Part shown: in pieces, positions 12,609-54,375 of the stretch
How positions within the stretch are numbered: position 1 is the first letter of the stretch
Layout of the letters: the number at the start of each line of letters is the position of its first letter
Assembly: GCF_963678635.1 (NCBI RefSeq)
Contig: NC_087066.1
Location: 61,040,875-61,104,874 of the forward strand
Direction of reading: 5' to 3'
DNA: 64,000 bases
Source: Symsagittifera roscoffensis
Lineage: Eukaryota > Xenacoelomorpha > Acoela > Convolutidae
Notes under the pieces: generated by a model
What the model saw: only the letters and a program-made list of their open reading frames with translations
Told to the model about the DNA's origin: nothing
Database searches by the model: none
Position numbers and translations under genes: made by a program

Positions 12609-13064
12609 CTAACGCTTTTCTCGCAAGCTATTGTTTTCTTTTATAAGCTCCTTCTTCGAATCTATTTCTTTCTGAAGCTGTTTTTCCGCACTGAGTAAGC
12701 TTAGTTCGGCTTTTTTCAAATTCCTTCCTAGCATCTTAAGTGCAAATGTATTTCCGTCTTGAAGCGCATTTTCAAATCTAATAAGTTTTCGAAATTCAAC
12801 TTCAGCCGGATTCTTGCCCATATCAGGTGGTGCCAACGTGAACGGAGCTTTGTTGATGTTTTCTCTTGAGATCAAACGATATTTTTTTCTACTGCGACAT
12901 ACTGTGCAAGCAATCAGTTCTCTGCTCTTTGAGTCGATCAATTTTGCAATACATGAACTGCAGAAGAAATGCTTACAAGGTGTTACAGCAAATGAGAATT
13001 TCTCACTAGAGCAGAGCTTTTTAGTACAGTTGTTGCAGCGCAACATTTGATTATATGATTCCAT
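12609..13064 (-). CDS. RING-finger plus coiled-coil protein, ZIP3/RNF212-like?
   Basis: This uninterrupted 151-codon frame begins with an N-terminal RING (residues about 10-58): CNNC, then CKHFFCSSC, then a final CTVC. It ends in a charged, leucine-rich coiled coil (about 105-151). A RING at the extreme N-terminus followed by a coiled coil is the layout of the ZIP3/RNF212/Vilya family, SUMO or ubiquitin ligases that mark meiotic crossovers. That assignment is inference from architecture. Other small RING ligases fit too, and the protein is shorter than most RNF212 homologues. A pyrimidine-rich CAG lies 27 nt before the ATG and could be a 5' UTR splice acceptor. AATAAA follows the stop within a few bases, so the gene looks compact and complete. 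A GTTAGT donor-like site overlaps the stop, so a longer spliced form cannot be excluded. Confidence 0.65.
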   Translation of the reverse strand: MESYNQMLRCNNCTKKLCSSEKFSFAVTPCKHFFCSSCIAKLIDSKSRELIACTVCRSRKKYRLISRENINKAPFTLAPPDMGKNPAEVEFRKLIRFENALQDGNTFALKMLGRNLKKAELSLLSAEKQLQKEIDSKKELIKENNSLREKR

Positions 13065-13849
13065 ATTTCGACTTGATTATGTTTAAAGCTCTGAAACGCA
13101 GCAACTATGAAAACCTTCAAAATGTTTTTGACATTTTTTTCATTCATGACATTCCAAGTCGCATACAACAAGAGCTCCTAAGGTTCCTGCCAATTGGTAT
13201 CATCAGACAAGATTTTAGATGACGGTTATCGGAAACTAATAACGGTTATCGGATTTTAGATGACAGAAAGTAGCACAAATATCGACTTTTTTTCACATTT
13301 TCGTTTTTTATAGGAACTAAAAGCTAGCTTCTAACAAAATTCCAATGTCTTTGGACACCAGTTAATATTATTTTTTCAACTTCAGCTTCACTGATTCTTC
13401 CAACACAAACTAAAACACATCCGAATCGGAACAGCAAAAATAATCAAGAGCTCTATCGTTTAAAAGGTAATGAAAATAATCAGTTGCCACTACGAGCCTT
13501 AACTTAAAACTATTCATCCATACGCCCCAGGTGCATTGCATGTCAATTAGAGCCTGAGGTAAGAACTAAACATTTTTCGCCCTCCGCTACAACATAGTTA
13601 GTTAAAATCATTCAATTCCATTTATCTATCTTCAAATTTTCTAATCATGATCATTATTTGCCTCCACTTTTACAGTATTTCATCAAATCTGAGCGTAGTC
13701 ACATAAACCTCTCAGTTCAAACAATCGATCAATAATCAAAACTCAATCAGTCCATAAATAAAATTGACGAAACATTCAGATATCAAGATAAAAATCAATA
13801 TCAAGTTCAATTCAAACTCAAGTCACTGTTTGATATCTGCTCAGGGAAG

Positions 13850-14596
13850 TTAATCAGATAGGTCCACCTTCTCAACGGCTTCTTTAATTTGCTTCATAAA
13901 ATCATCAGCCAACTTTGGTTTCAACTTGAATTCTTTCGCTCTTTCTTTATCGAAATGGGCACTCGAAAAATCAGATTTGGGCCATATTTTAGACACTTCT
14001 TTTAATAATGCAATGATTTGTTCACATTTTTTCACTTTCCAGTCCGAAACTTCGCCAATTTTGAGCCTGTTCAATTGACTCTTTGCAGCTTTCTCGGCAC
14101 TTTCGTACTGGTCGTCGTAAGGACATGACTCAAGATTCGGATCCGCTCCTTGCAACAACAAATACTTCACTACATCAAGATGGCAGTTCCTGGAAGCAGA
14201 AATAAGCGCAGTGTCTCCGAACCAATCCCACTGTTTATCGTATCCATATTTCTCTTGCACTTCGGTCCATTTTCTAGCTTGGTTCAAAACCCACTGCTTT
14301 TCGCTATCTTCACTTTGTTCGTATAAGGACTGCACTAGTTTCAAATCGCCAAATTTAGCCGCAAGAACAAAAGGCGAGTCGGTATCATTTTTCTTGTACA
14401 GACCATTACTTGTGCTATAGCAGTCATCCCAGCTGAAAGACAAAACCGAACTGTTACTGCCGAAAGAATCGGAGTCACGACATTTGTCGCAAACCTCGTC
14501 CGTACCACAGCAACACGACTCACTGCTGCTATAGCTGTAGTCTTCGCAATCGTCATCATCGTCGGATGAGTCACTATCGCCACCTACGCTGCTGCC
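13850..14596 (-). CDS. Ankyrin gene exon 2 (terminal)
   Basis: This exon carries the acidic Ser/Asp tract, the cysteine cluster, both ankyrin units and the stop. The acceptor is TTTTTATACAG|GGCAGC, phase 0. Confidence 0.75.
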   Translation of the reverse strand, partial: GSSVGGDSDSSDDDDDCEDYSYSSSESCCCGTDEVCDKCRDSDSFGSNSSVLSFSWDDCYSTSNGLYKKNDTDSPFVLAAKFGDLKLVQSLYEQSEDSEKQWVLNQARKWTEVQEKYGYDKQWDWFGDTALISASRNCHLDVVKYLLLQGADPNLESCPYDDQYESAEKAAKSQLNRLKIGEVSDWKVKKCEQIIALLKEVSKIWPKSDFSSAHFDKERAKEFKLKPKLADDFMKQIKEAVEKVDLSD

Positions 14597-17499
14597 CTGT
14601 ATAAAAAACACAAAAATTTATGATCTTTCCAACTATTCCCTACATTGCAAGAGAGGGATTTGTCACTTGGTTCAATAATCCATCAAGAGGTTAGCGTTAA
14701 AGATTCTCAACATAGCCAAAAGATACTTGGAAAATTTTAACATAGCCAACTGACAGTTGGAAAAGAGAAATGAGCGCAAGGAAAATATAATTTATTTTTT
14801 TTCAAAAACCTTCAACTTTTGAATTTCGGAAAAATAGATGGCCTTACAGCTCATTGAAATTGTAGAGCAAATTAAAATGGAAATTTTTTGTTGAAATTAA
14901 CCCAATTAGAAAGAATTGGATCAATAGAAAAAACTTTTACTTTGCTGGGCAATCTTGGAAATTAGCAGTCGATCACGTTTTACGTGACCTTTACCCTTTT
15001 GCTGTTTGATTGTGGAGTTTGCCTTCCTTTTAACAATGAAAATGTGATTTCAAGTTCAGTGCAAGTTAAACCACGAAAAATCAAAATTGAGCGTGAACAA
15101 ATTTTTAGACTTTTTTCTTGATTAAAAACGAACAAAACTCACCAATACCTATATAAGAGTAGTCAATACGTTCAGTACTCTTAAATAAAAATAAAACCGA
15201 ACAGACGCTGATAAAAACACTTTTCAAAAATGAACAAAAAACAAATTACGGTAAAAGTCTTTGAATGTCAAAAAATGTTTATGATTGGCATTTTTCTTCA
15301 TGTTGACACGTTTAGAGAAAACTGAATCAATGGGCTTTTTTTATTATCACAAAATCGGACTTCAGGGCAGTGTTAGCAAAAAACAACATTTTTTTGGAAG
15401 CCATTTAACAGTTTTATCAAAAAAAACACTTTCTGCTTTTACACTTAATTGGGATAAACGTGTGCCGGACATCAAGCAGACGGACCTTCAGGTCAAATAT
15501 TCTCTTAATTCTCAGACTGTTTTGGAGAATTTCTCAAATTCAAGATCTTTCTTTACCAGTTTCTGGTTTTTTAAAATAGTTTTTGAGCCTCTAAATGATG
15601 TTTAGGAAAATATTAAACATTGAAACATTGTTGAAGGGTTTTTTCATGTTTGAAATTTATTCATTTCAAAATCCGGCTTATTTTTAATTACGGATGCTCT
15701 TTTGAGGGGTACATTGTCATGAATAGCGCTGATTGTGGACTAATTGGGCCTAAATTTTTCAAAAAATGCCTGTAAAAGTTTTAAATTTCGGTATGAAGTC
15801 CCGTCGGCTTGTTGTCCTAGACCTGGCATAAACTTCACTAATTGAGATTCTAAGCAACCTACAAAGAGATAATCTATCAACGGCTCATGTGGAAGAGGTA
15901 AAATATACAAATTAAACGGTAAAAGACTGCTCGTATATCAGGGCAAAGCCCTGAATGTTCCGACTGCCCTTTAGTTGGTCTCGAATAGTTTTTGGTACAA
16001 AAAAAAATATTGAACAATATAAACTTTGGACAATGTCGAAGATCAAGTGTGAAAAAATTAGTCGAAAGAAATTAAAACGACCAATTAGCTAGCCGCTATT
16101 TAATTTGGAAGGATTTTGTTGTGCGGGATAATTCACCACGCAAAAATAATTCGTGTTACGCTTTCAGATCATGAATAAAATCTCAAAGCGCGCATAAACT
16201 AATCCAAAGCATGGCCAAATTTTCAAACCCCAGAACTTTGCAAAAAAACAATAGAGGTAAAAATACGTTTTAACATTTTGATCAAGAGAGTCGATATCAT
16301 CAATGAGGTATAAATTTTTTTGTTACAAACTATCTTTTCGAAAATTGACTGAATAATAAAAACCACGCCCAGTGAAAATATTCCGTTTTTTTCGTAAGTC
16401 GGAAAATAGGACAGAATGCACGAAGTAACCCAGTTTGTGATACGCAGTACACGACAACTCATTTATGACATGCGTTATATGCAAGATTTCGTTGAATCTA
16501 GATAGACACTGTGCATCTTCAGTTGAACCTAACTGAGTTCAATTTGTGTCAATCTAAAAATGTTATTAAAGGGGGGAAAATTTAACAAAAAAATTGGAGA
16601 AGTTTTACTGAACAATTATTATTAAAAAGAAATTCATAGAAGTAACCCAATTTGAGAAAACTGGATCAAAAGGTAATTTTTTCATTCCGTTTAATAATAT
16701 AAGTTCATTTTCGAAACTAAAAGCCATTCAAATGTTTTCGCGGTATTTCAACTGTCTTCATTGGATAGCGTAATCGTCTTCTATTTAGCGAATGAAATTG
16801 AATTGAACTTGAAAAATCTTAACAACTGAACTTGAAAAGTCAAACTGCAAAAACTCAAAATTGAGTGTGAAGGTTTTTCTGGAAAAAAAACACGGCGTCA
16901 ACGTGTTCACTAAGTTCAGTGTCAATTGAAAAAAAAACTAGCGACGCACAACTTTTGATACAAATATAATTAACATCGCCACCAGACATTTGAAAAGAGC
17001 AAATTAGAGGAAAAATAAAGAAACCGAAAAGGATTTTAAATTTTCGATTTAACAAAGTTAAATAAAAAACCGAAGTTCTTTGATTTTACAGAGAATCGTT
17101 TCTGAAACATTTTTCCAAAATCGCTTTTCGAGAAAACTTGATTGATTGGCATTATTTTTACTTCGCTGGGAAATCGATCCCACTTTGCCACTGAAAATAT
17201 AGGTCAATCAAGCTCTTCCCTCCTAATATATTTTTGTTTCTGGTGAGCAAAACTTGCCCAAACATTACGCACCACGCTTAATACGGGACCCAGAATTGAT
17301 TTAATTCATTCTTAAACTCCAATGAGCTTACCGTTTCACTGTCGCCTTCACCATCACCATTACTAGTTACCTCGTCTTTGTCCGATTCAAGAGTGCCTTC
17401 TGGTTCTCTCCATTCAAGTTTGAGTTCTGGATGCTCTTGGTCGGTAGCTTTCTGCTCCGGCTGCTGTTCCGCGGGTGTTTCAGGCGGCGAGCAACTCAT
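13850..17499 (-). CDS. Two-exon ankyrin-repeat protein, acidic Cys-rich N-half
   Basis: I join exon 1 (17499-17332) to exon 2 (14596-13850). Both splice sites are in phase 0 (ACG|GTAAGC and TTTTTATACAG|GGC), giving 304 aa. Residues 1-56 are acidic and Glu/Pro-rich. Residues 57-110 form a Ser/Asp tract with a cysteine cluster (CCCGTDEVCDKC). Residues about 125-215 hold two ankyrin-type helices pairs (DSPFVLAAKFGDLKLVQSL and GDTALISASRNCHLDVVKYL), separated by a Trp-rich insert, and then a lysine-rich tail. The family is unfamiliar to me; ankyrin repeats suggest protein binding, but no function can be assigned. The ATG lies two bases after a splice acceptor (TTTTTCAG|AAATG), so the message is either spliced to a non-coding 5' exon or trans-spliced to a leader. 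The 2.7-kb intron is filled by R1 repeats. Confidence 0.75.
14709..15183 (+). repeat. R1 dispersed repeat, near full length
   Basis: This copy has all R1 blocks: CATAGCCAACTGACAGTTGG head, AGATGGCCTTACAGCTC, AACCCAATTAGAAAG, GGAGTTTGCCTTCC, GAGCGTGAACAAATTTT, and the end ACCTATATAAGAGTA with its hairpin partner TACTCTT. A short second head precedes it. Confidence 0.75.
16600..16925 (+). repeat. R1 dispersed repeat, partial
   Basis: It keeps the AACCCAATTTGAGAAAACTG block and the 3' half (CTCAAAATTGAGTGTGAAGG). The TATATAAG end is replaced by unrelated sequence. Confidence 0.55.
17332..17499 (-). CDS. Ankyrin gene exon 1 (first coding)
   Basis: Fifty-six codons from ATG to a GTAAGC donor. 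The peptide is Glu/Pro/Asp-rich and probably disordered. The acceptor TTTTTCAG sits two bases before the ATG. Confidence 0.7.
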
Positions 17500-17504
17500 T
17501 TCTG

Positions 17505-19430
17505 AAAAACAATCAAAGTTTTTCCAATCCAAACACTATTCATTTTTGTTGATTGGTCAAAATTGCTGATTATCATTTGTTGATTATCAAAATAATCACA
17601 TCTAGAAAGGTTTCAGATGTAAGTTTTGGTCTCAAATGATGTTCTGTTTGGTGAGAGAATGTAAAACTACACAACCGCTGACATGAAAAGAGTATTCACA
17701 AACATTAATCGAGCAGCAAGTGAGACGAAAACACTTGGGTAAATGCCCTTTGCGACGAAAACAATAAGTAGCCAACAGAGTTGCAAATGAACGCATGGAA
17801 ACAGAAAAAAAACTGACTTATTTTTTGCGATAACTTCAACTTTCGATTTGTAAAGAAAAATTATGTCCTTGAAACTCTTGAATTTCAAGAACATTTCATG
17901 CTTGCGACTTTTTTTTGATCAGTTTCAGAAAGCTAGATCAATAGGTAAAGTTTTTCTTCCACTGGGAAATCAAAAAAACTTAATTCCACTTTCGAAACTA
18001 TAAGTCAATCTTGTTTTTTGATCCTTACACGCTCGTAATTGGAGAGCGCAACCAACCAACTTTTAGTAGATGAAATAAAAATTAACTCAAAAATTGAACA
18101 ATACTAGAAGCAGTCATGAATGCATTATTATGCATGAAAGCAATTCTGTGAAATATTAGAGCATTTCCGACAAAAAAAAACCATAACGACCTATATAATA
18201 GTCTGCACTACGTTCCTCGACTCTAAAAAGAAATCAAGTCGAAAAAAAAACAGAAAAATTCACCAAGACCTATATAAGTATTCACTAACTTCATGACTCC
18301 CTTTTAAAATCTTTAACCTTCGGAAACTCACAAGAAGATGAAAATCGAATTTTTGCTTCATGAGACTTTAAATTAGTTCATCTAGTCGAGAAAACATGAG
18401 CCGAGACTAATTAGGCCAAATAAAGCTTTTACGCAAAAAAACGGAAATAATATAAAGAACGAGTTTTTAGTTTTACGTTTACATAAAAGAATGTTATCAA
18501 TTACAATAAAACAGCTTACAGCACATGAAAGGTGAAAAATGTGACAAATCGGCCGAAAAAAACATGAAAATACAGCCGACAGGGGAATAACTTTTTTGAG
18601 GTTTAAAACTTTGGTTTTAAAAAAAAACAGGTGCTGGCCAGATTCGAGCCTGTGCCCTCAGCCGTCTACTAATTTTGAATTTGAATTTCCAAGAAATTGA
18701 GCATGCTTGCAGCAGAATTGAATTTTGAAATAATAGCTGCACAAATGACTCAGTGATTTTGTTGAATAAGTTGTTAAACCGAAAAAAAAAGAAACGTCTA
18801 AATTCCAATCTGATAACGCTTGCTAATCGCAGGGTTGAAAAGCTAGCTAGAAAGAAAGGTATGAAACTTATAACTTATTACATAAGCTGTTTTTTCTTTC
18901 ACCAAATGGCTCTTCTCTTCACTAATTGATGTTTGTTTTTAAACAATCCGTTCTGACAAAAAAAACTATTGGGAAAACATCTATTTAAATTTGATATAAT
19001 ATAAAATCACATTCATAGCTAACTTAAACGACAGACAAAACAAATCACTACAATACAGAGAGGTTCCACTTAGATGTTAAATCGAGCTAAGCAAAGAACA
19101 AATGGGGGATAGTAAAAGTGGAACTTTTACATAATTGGCTAAAAATTACAGAACAAATAATAGCTGCATAAAAACTAATTGCCGCATCGGTTCGGCTTAT
19201 CATCACGGTTCCTCAATTCACAATCATCATCGTCACTATCAACTGCATGAATTACATCAAAACGTACAAAGAAAACATGTTTCTGAACAACATAGTTTAA
19301 ACTGCTGATTGCATTTGCAATAAAGTCTCTAAAAGGAGCTTCCCGACCTTGAGTTAACCGCTCCAAATGCAGCAATTATCTGGAGTGCTTTGAAATCGAG
19401 ATGGAAATTGTTCAACTGGCAAGACTGCGT
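17505..19430. other. Spacer between ankyrin gene and Mi-2, R1 copy inside
   Basis: This holds the Mi-2 3' UTR (extent unknown) and the upstream flank of the ankyrin gene. A diverged R1 copy with a duplicated TATATAA end spans 17767-18300. A half tRNA-like sequence with box B (GGCTCGAATC) lies near 18632-18690 on the minus strand. I see no further coding exon with good splice sites. Confidence 0.5.
17767..18300 (+). repeat. R1 copy with duplicated 3' end
   Basis: The body is recognisable (AGCCAACAGAGTTGC, TTCCACTTTCGAAACTA). Two terminal segments follow in tandem, ACCTATATAATAGTC and ACCTATATAAGTATT, about 80 bp apart. Confidence 0.65.
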
Positions 19431-51275
<31,845 letters not shown>

Positions 51276-51277
51276 TT

Positions 51278-51295
51278 CTATAAGAAGACAATCAC
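51278..51295 (-). promoter_or_regulatory. Splice-acceptor-like site just before the Mi-2 ATG
   Basis: A pyrimidine-rich run ending TTATAG is followed by AAATGG. The ankyrin gene has the same AG|AAATG arrangement. This would suit spliced-leader addition or a non-coding first exon; the sequence alone cannot decide. Confidence 0.45.
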
Positions 51296-51780
51296 AGTGA
51301 AAGAAGAATCATTTAAATCGAAGCAGTGAATGTAGGCAACTCAGTTTTATTTTTGTTTCATCAATTTAATTGTAAAATTTTCATTTAAAAAATCAATTGG
51401 ACTGCTTCAAACATGTCTCGATAATGACATTACACCGATACTTTTCGGTTTCGCATGCCATATAACCACGTTTTTTCGGATCAAGCGGTGAACCAATTTC
51501 AATTAAAACTGTTAAACCGGGAAAATGGGGACAATAGGAAGGCATCAGGCAACTTAGCCAAGGCAAGGTAGGGAATAAAAGTAGCATTCGCCCGAAGTAT
51601 ATTAGATTCTGAAACGACTGAATAACGTCTAAATAGAGCCTTAGCTACTTTTAACTGTCTCTGCCATAGCCAGTTCATTGTAGTTCTCATAACATCGGGT
51701 CAACAAAATCTTATTACTTGAATGCTATCGGCCGAACCTGGCAATTTAACTTAGTTACAAGCAAATAGTGAGCTCATTGT
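51290..51780. repeat. Upstream repeat arm, copy 1 (next to Mi-2), 5' part
   Basis: This flank of Mi-2 exon 1 recurs at 57276-57790 and 61024-61530 (AATTAAAACTGTT(A/G)AACCGGG, CTATCGGCCGAACCTGGCAATTTAA). A LINE interrupts it at about 51780; the arm resumes near 53940. Confidence 0.8.
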
Positions 51781-51784
51781 TAAT

Positions 51785-53938
51785 GTAAGTGCAATTTGTT
51801 ATTGTAATATTCTTCTTCAGGCTGATGTATGTTGGTGGGGTTAAACACAGTGTTTTAATAGAAGTCAGTTTTTCAATGGTAGCAGACATGTTGATCTACA
51901 AAACCCCACCAGCTTGGGGAAACGAAAAGAAATTCGATACATGGAAAGCAAAAATTTCACTTTCGACTTCGAATCTTATTGAACGTTTACATACAGCTCG
52001 GAAGAAATATACCGAGTCTCATCCAAAAGTTTTGCACTTAATTGAACAGACAGAAACGAACGCCGAAATGGACAAAGCCGATTATGAACAGTCTCTTGCG
52101 TCAGAGCGATCAACGGGAAAACTTTTTAAATACTTTAAAGCTTTTCATAAACCAACCTTACCAAGTATACTGAAGTACAAAAATGCGGCCGCCGATACCG
52201 ATCCATTACAGGCAGTATTATTTTCGAAATTTTTCGCTTCGGTGTACATTGAATCGTGTACATTTTCAGAACCACCCGAACCTGATTCCAATACAGTCCT
52301 TGATATAATTAGTTTACTGAGCTCGAGATACTTGAAATATGTCAATCGTCGAACACGAATAAAAATAAAGACCCCGACCATTTATTGCCAGTACTGTTCT
52401 TAAAAGACAAGCATCTCTATATTATTCTATCAATCAAATATTTTCTAAAATTATTCAAACTAGGCGTTTTCCAGACTACTGGAAAGCAGCTATAATCAGC
52501 CCAATTCATTAAAAAACGATAAACTTGACTTTGAAAAATATAGACTCGTCTCCCTTCTTTGTACAATTCAAAAATATTAGAACTTATAATATTTGGCTTA
52601 TATGAACATCTATCACCTATGTTTCATAGTTCACAACATGGGTTTCGGAATAATATATCCACAATCTTACAGCCATTAATTTTCTTACAGACAGCCTACA
52701 AAAATCAGGACGAAGCGACTGATATGGAGACCGTTTTCACGGACTTTAGTAAAGCGTTTGACCGTGTGGACCACGGTATCCTCTTGATGAAGCTTTTCAA
52801 AAACGGAGAAGGTAGAAATTTGATTAAATTTTTGAAATCTTATCTATCAATCAGGTCCCAATCTGTCAAAGGAAATCTGTCAATAGCGAAATCTCAGATC
52901 CAAAGCCCGTAACAAGCGGAGTGCCCCAAGCCAGCATCCTCGGTCCATTGTTTTTCCTAATTTTTTAAAATGACCTGCCCTCTTTTTGCCAAAATGTCAC
53001 ACCTTTATTTTTGCCGATGATGCAACATTTATCAGCCTAGAATTAGCTTAAGAAGAATTTCAAAATAAACTGAATGTGATATACAACTGGACAGTCGAAA
53101 AAAATATGTCATTCAGTGTTGAAGTTGATAAATGCACCCACGTGAGCTTTACTAAAAGTTCAATCAAATTTTGCTTCAACAAAACGGAAATTAAATTAGT
53201 GGACACTCGGAAAGATCTAGGGGTTATATTTTCAATGGTAATGAGCTGGAATCTACACATTGACAAAGCAGGCTAAAAAGCAAATAAAACTTTTTTCGCG
53301 ATCAAAAGAAACACATCGATTTTAATCAGAGTAGCGAAACTGAATTTATTCAAATCCAAGATAATCCCCGTGATTCTTTAGGCAAGTCCGTGTTTTGGTT
53401 TAAATAAGTACTTAAGGTCTGAATTAGAGACGATTCAGCAAAGAGCAAAAAAATGGATTTGCGTTAGTAGTGTCCCATACAAAGAAAACTTGAAAGTACT
53501 AGGGATTCTTCCTTTGCCAATGTTTGTTCAACTAAACAACTTGCTGTTGCTTTCAAAACTGATTTTGGGACGTTATAAGGCATGTAATCTAGACATAATA
53601 TATTACACAGAGTTCTCGCGCGCCAATTTGTTTCAGCTGAGACGTCCAAGGATAGCCAAATGCGAACATAACTTCATGTACCAAACCTGTCGACTTGCGA
53701 ATGTGTTAAAAATCGATTTAAGAGAAGGGATTGGCTTAAAACAACGACTTCTAAAAATCTTCTGGTCAAAATTCGAGCAATGCAATGAGAGCGACAAGTG
53801 CACTTAGAAATTAGCATGCGATTGTACGGCAAAAAAGTGCAGAAATAGAACTGTTCAATGAAACGAGAAACTGACGGGGTCCAAACCCCTTGTGTGAACC
53901 AAAGAATTCATATTACTACTACTACTAATACTATTAAG
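51785..53938 (+). mobile_element. 5'-truncated, dead non-LTR retrotransposon (CR1/L2/Jockey-like LINE)
   Basis: Plus strand. The linker ahead of the RT is readable to 52403 (LFKYFKAFHKPTLPSILKY, LFSKFFASVY). RT motifs follow: HGFRNNIST, FTDFSKAFDRVDHGILL, SGVPQ.SILGPLFF in a shifted frame, then the C-terminal part at 53076-53807 (DTRKDLGVIFS, QQRAKKWICVSSVPYKENL). Frameshifts and stops near 52400-52560, 52910, 53040 and 53380 disable it. No endonuclease domain is seen, so it is 5'-truncated. The 3' end is a TAC/TAA microsatellite (53913-53935), as in several LINE clades. It sits inside the repeat arm, so it is younger than that arm. Confidence 0.85.
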
Positions 53939-53939
53939 T

Positions 53940-54375
53940 CTCTTTAACACTATTGTTCAGTAGAGAAAGTAAACCTATCCATCGGAGCCGGATCGACCCT
54001 TCCCCTCACTCCTTGCTTCTCGACATCCAAAAATGAATCTGGTATGAAATAAATTCAATTTAGAATACACCGGGAAACCTAAAATTGTTCAAAAATAACG
54101 TTCACAGTCCGTCTTCGAGACCCCTTCGTCTTCTCAAATCATCGGAAAAAGCGTCTTCTTCGCTATTGGGAAGGGTAAAAACTCCTCCCGTTAGCTTTTC
54201 TGGTTCGCGTGATTTGCTCGGTACCAATTGTACCTGCACAATCGTCACAGATTGGAGTGTCTCTTTCTGAAATATGATTTACTCCAATTTCGATCGTTTT
54301 CTCAATCTTCGCTGTCTAATTAATAATCCGGAAAATCGACTGTCTGATTATTGCGCTTTTCAGTGGTCGCCAAAA
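53940..54375. repeat. Upstream repeat arm, copy 1, 3' part
   Basis: CATCGGAGCCGGATCGACCC, AAGCGTCTTCTTCGCTATTGG and TGTACCTGCACAATCGTCACAG recur at 61645-62040; the first block also at 57905. Confidence 0.75.

Larger units (their letters stand above)
14597..17331. other. Intron of the ankyrin gene, R1-filled
   Basis: The 2.7-kb intron contains one good R1 copy (14709-15183) and partial copies near 15240-15340, 16600-16925 and 17100-17225. A segment near 16310-16460 also occurs near 2990-3070. The plus-strand frame at 15285-15605 lies in repeat sequence and is not credible as a gene. Confidence 0.6.

Noticed and set aside
15285-15605. 106-codon plus-strand frame.
   Set aside because: Overlaps an R1 fragment in the ankyrin gene intron; no domain and no splice logic.
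19175-19375. Minus-strand frame with a DSDDDD run just after the Mi-2 stop, a possible extra exon.
   Set aside because: The Mi-2 frame closes at 19431 after a complete CHDCT2 domain; no splice pair links this frame to it. Probably 3' UTR.
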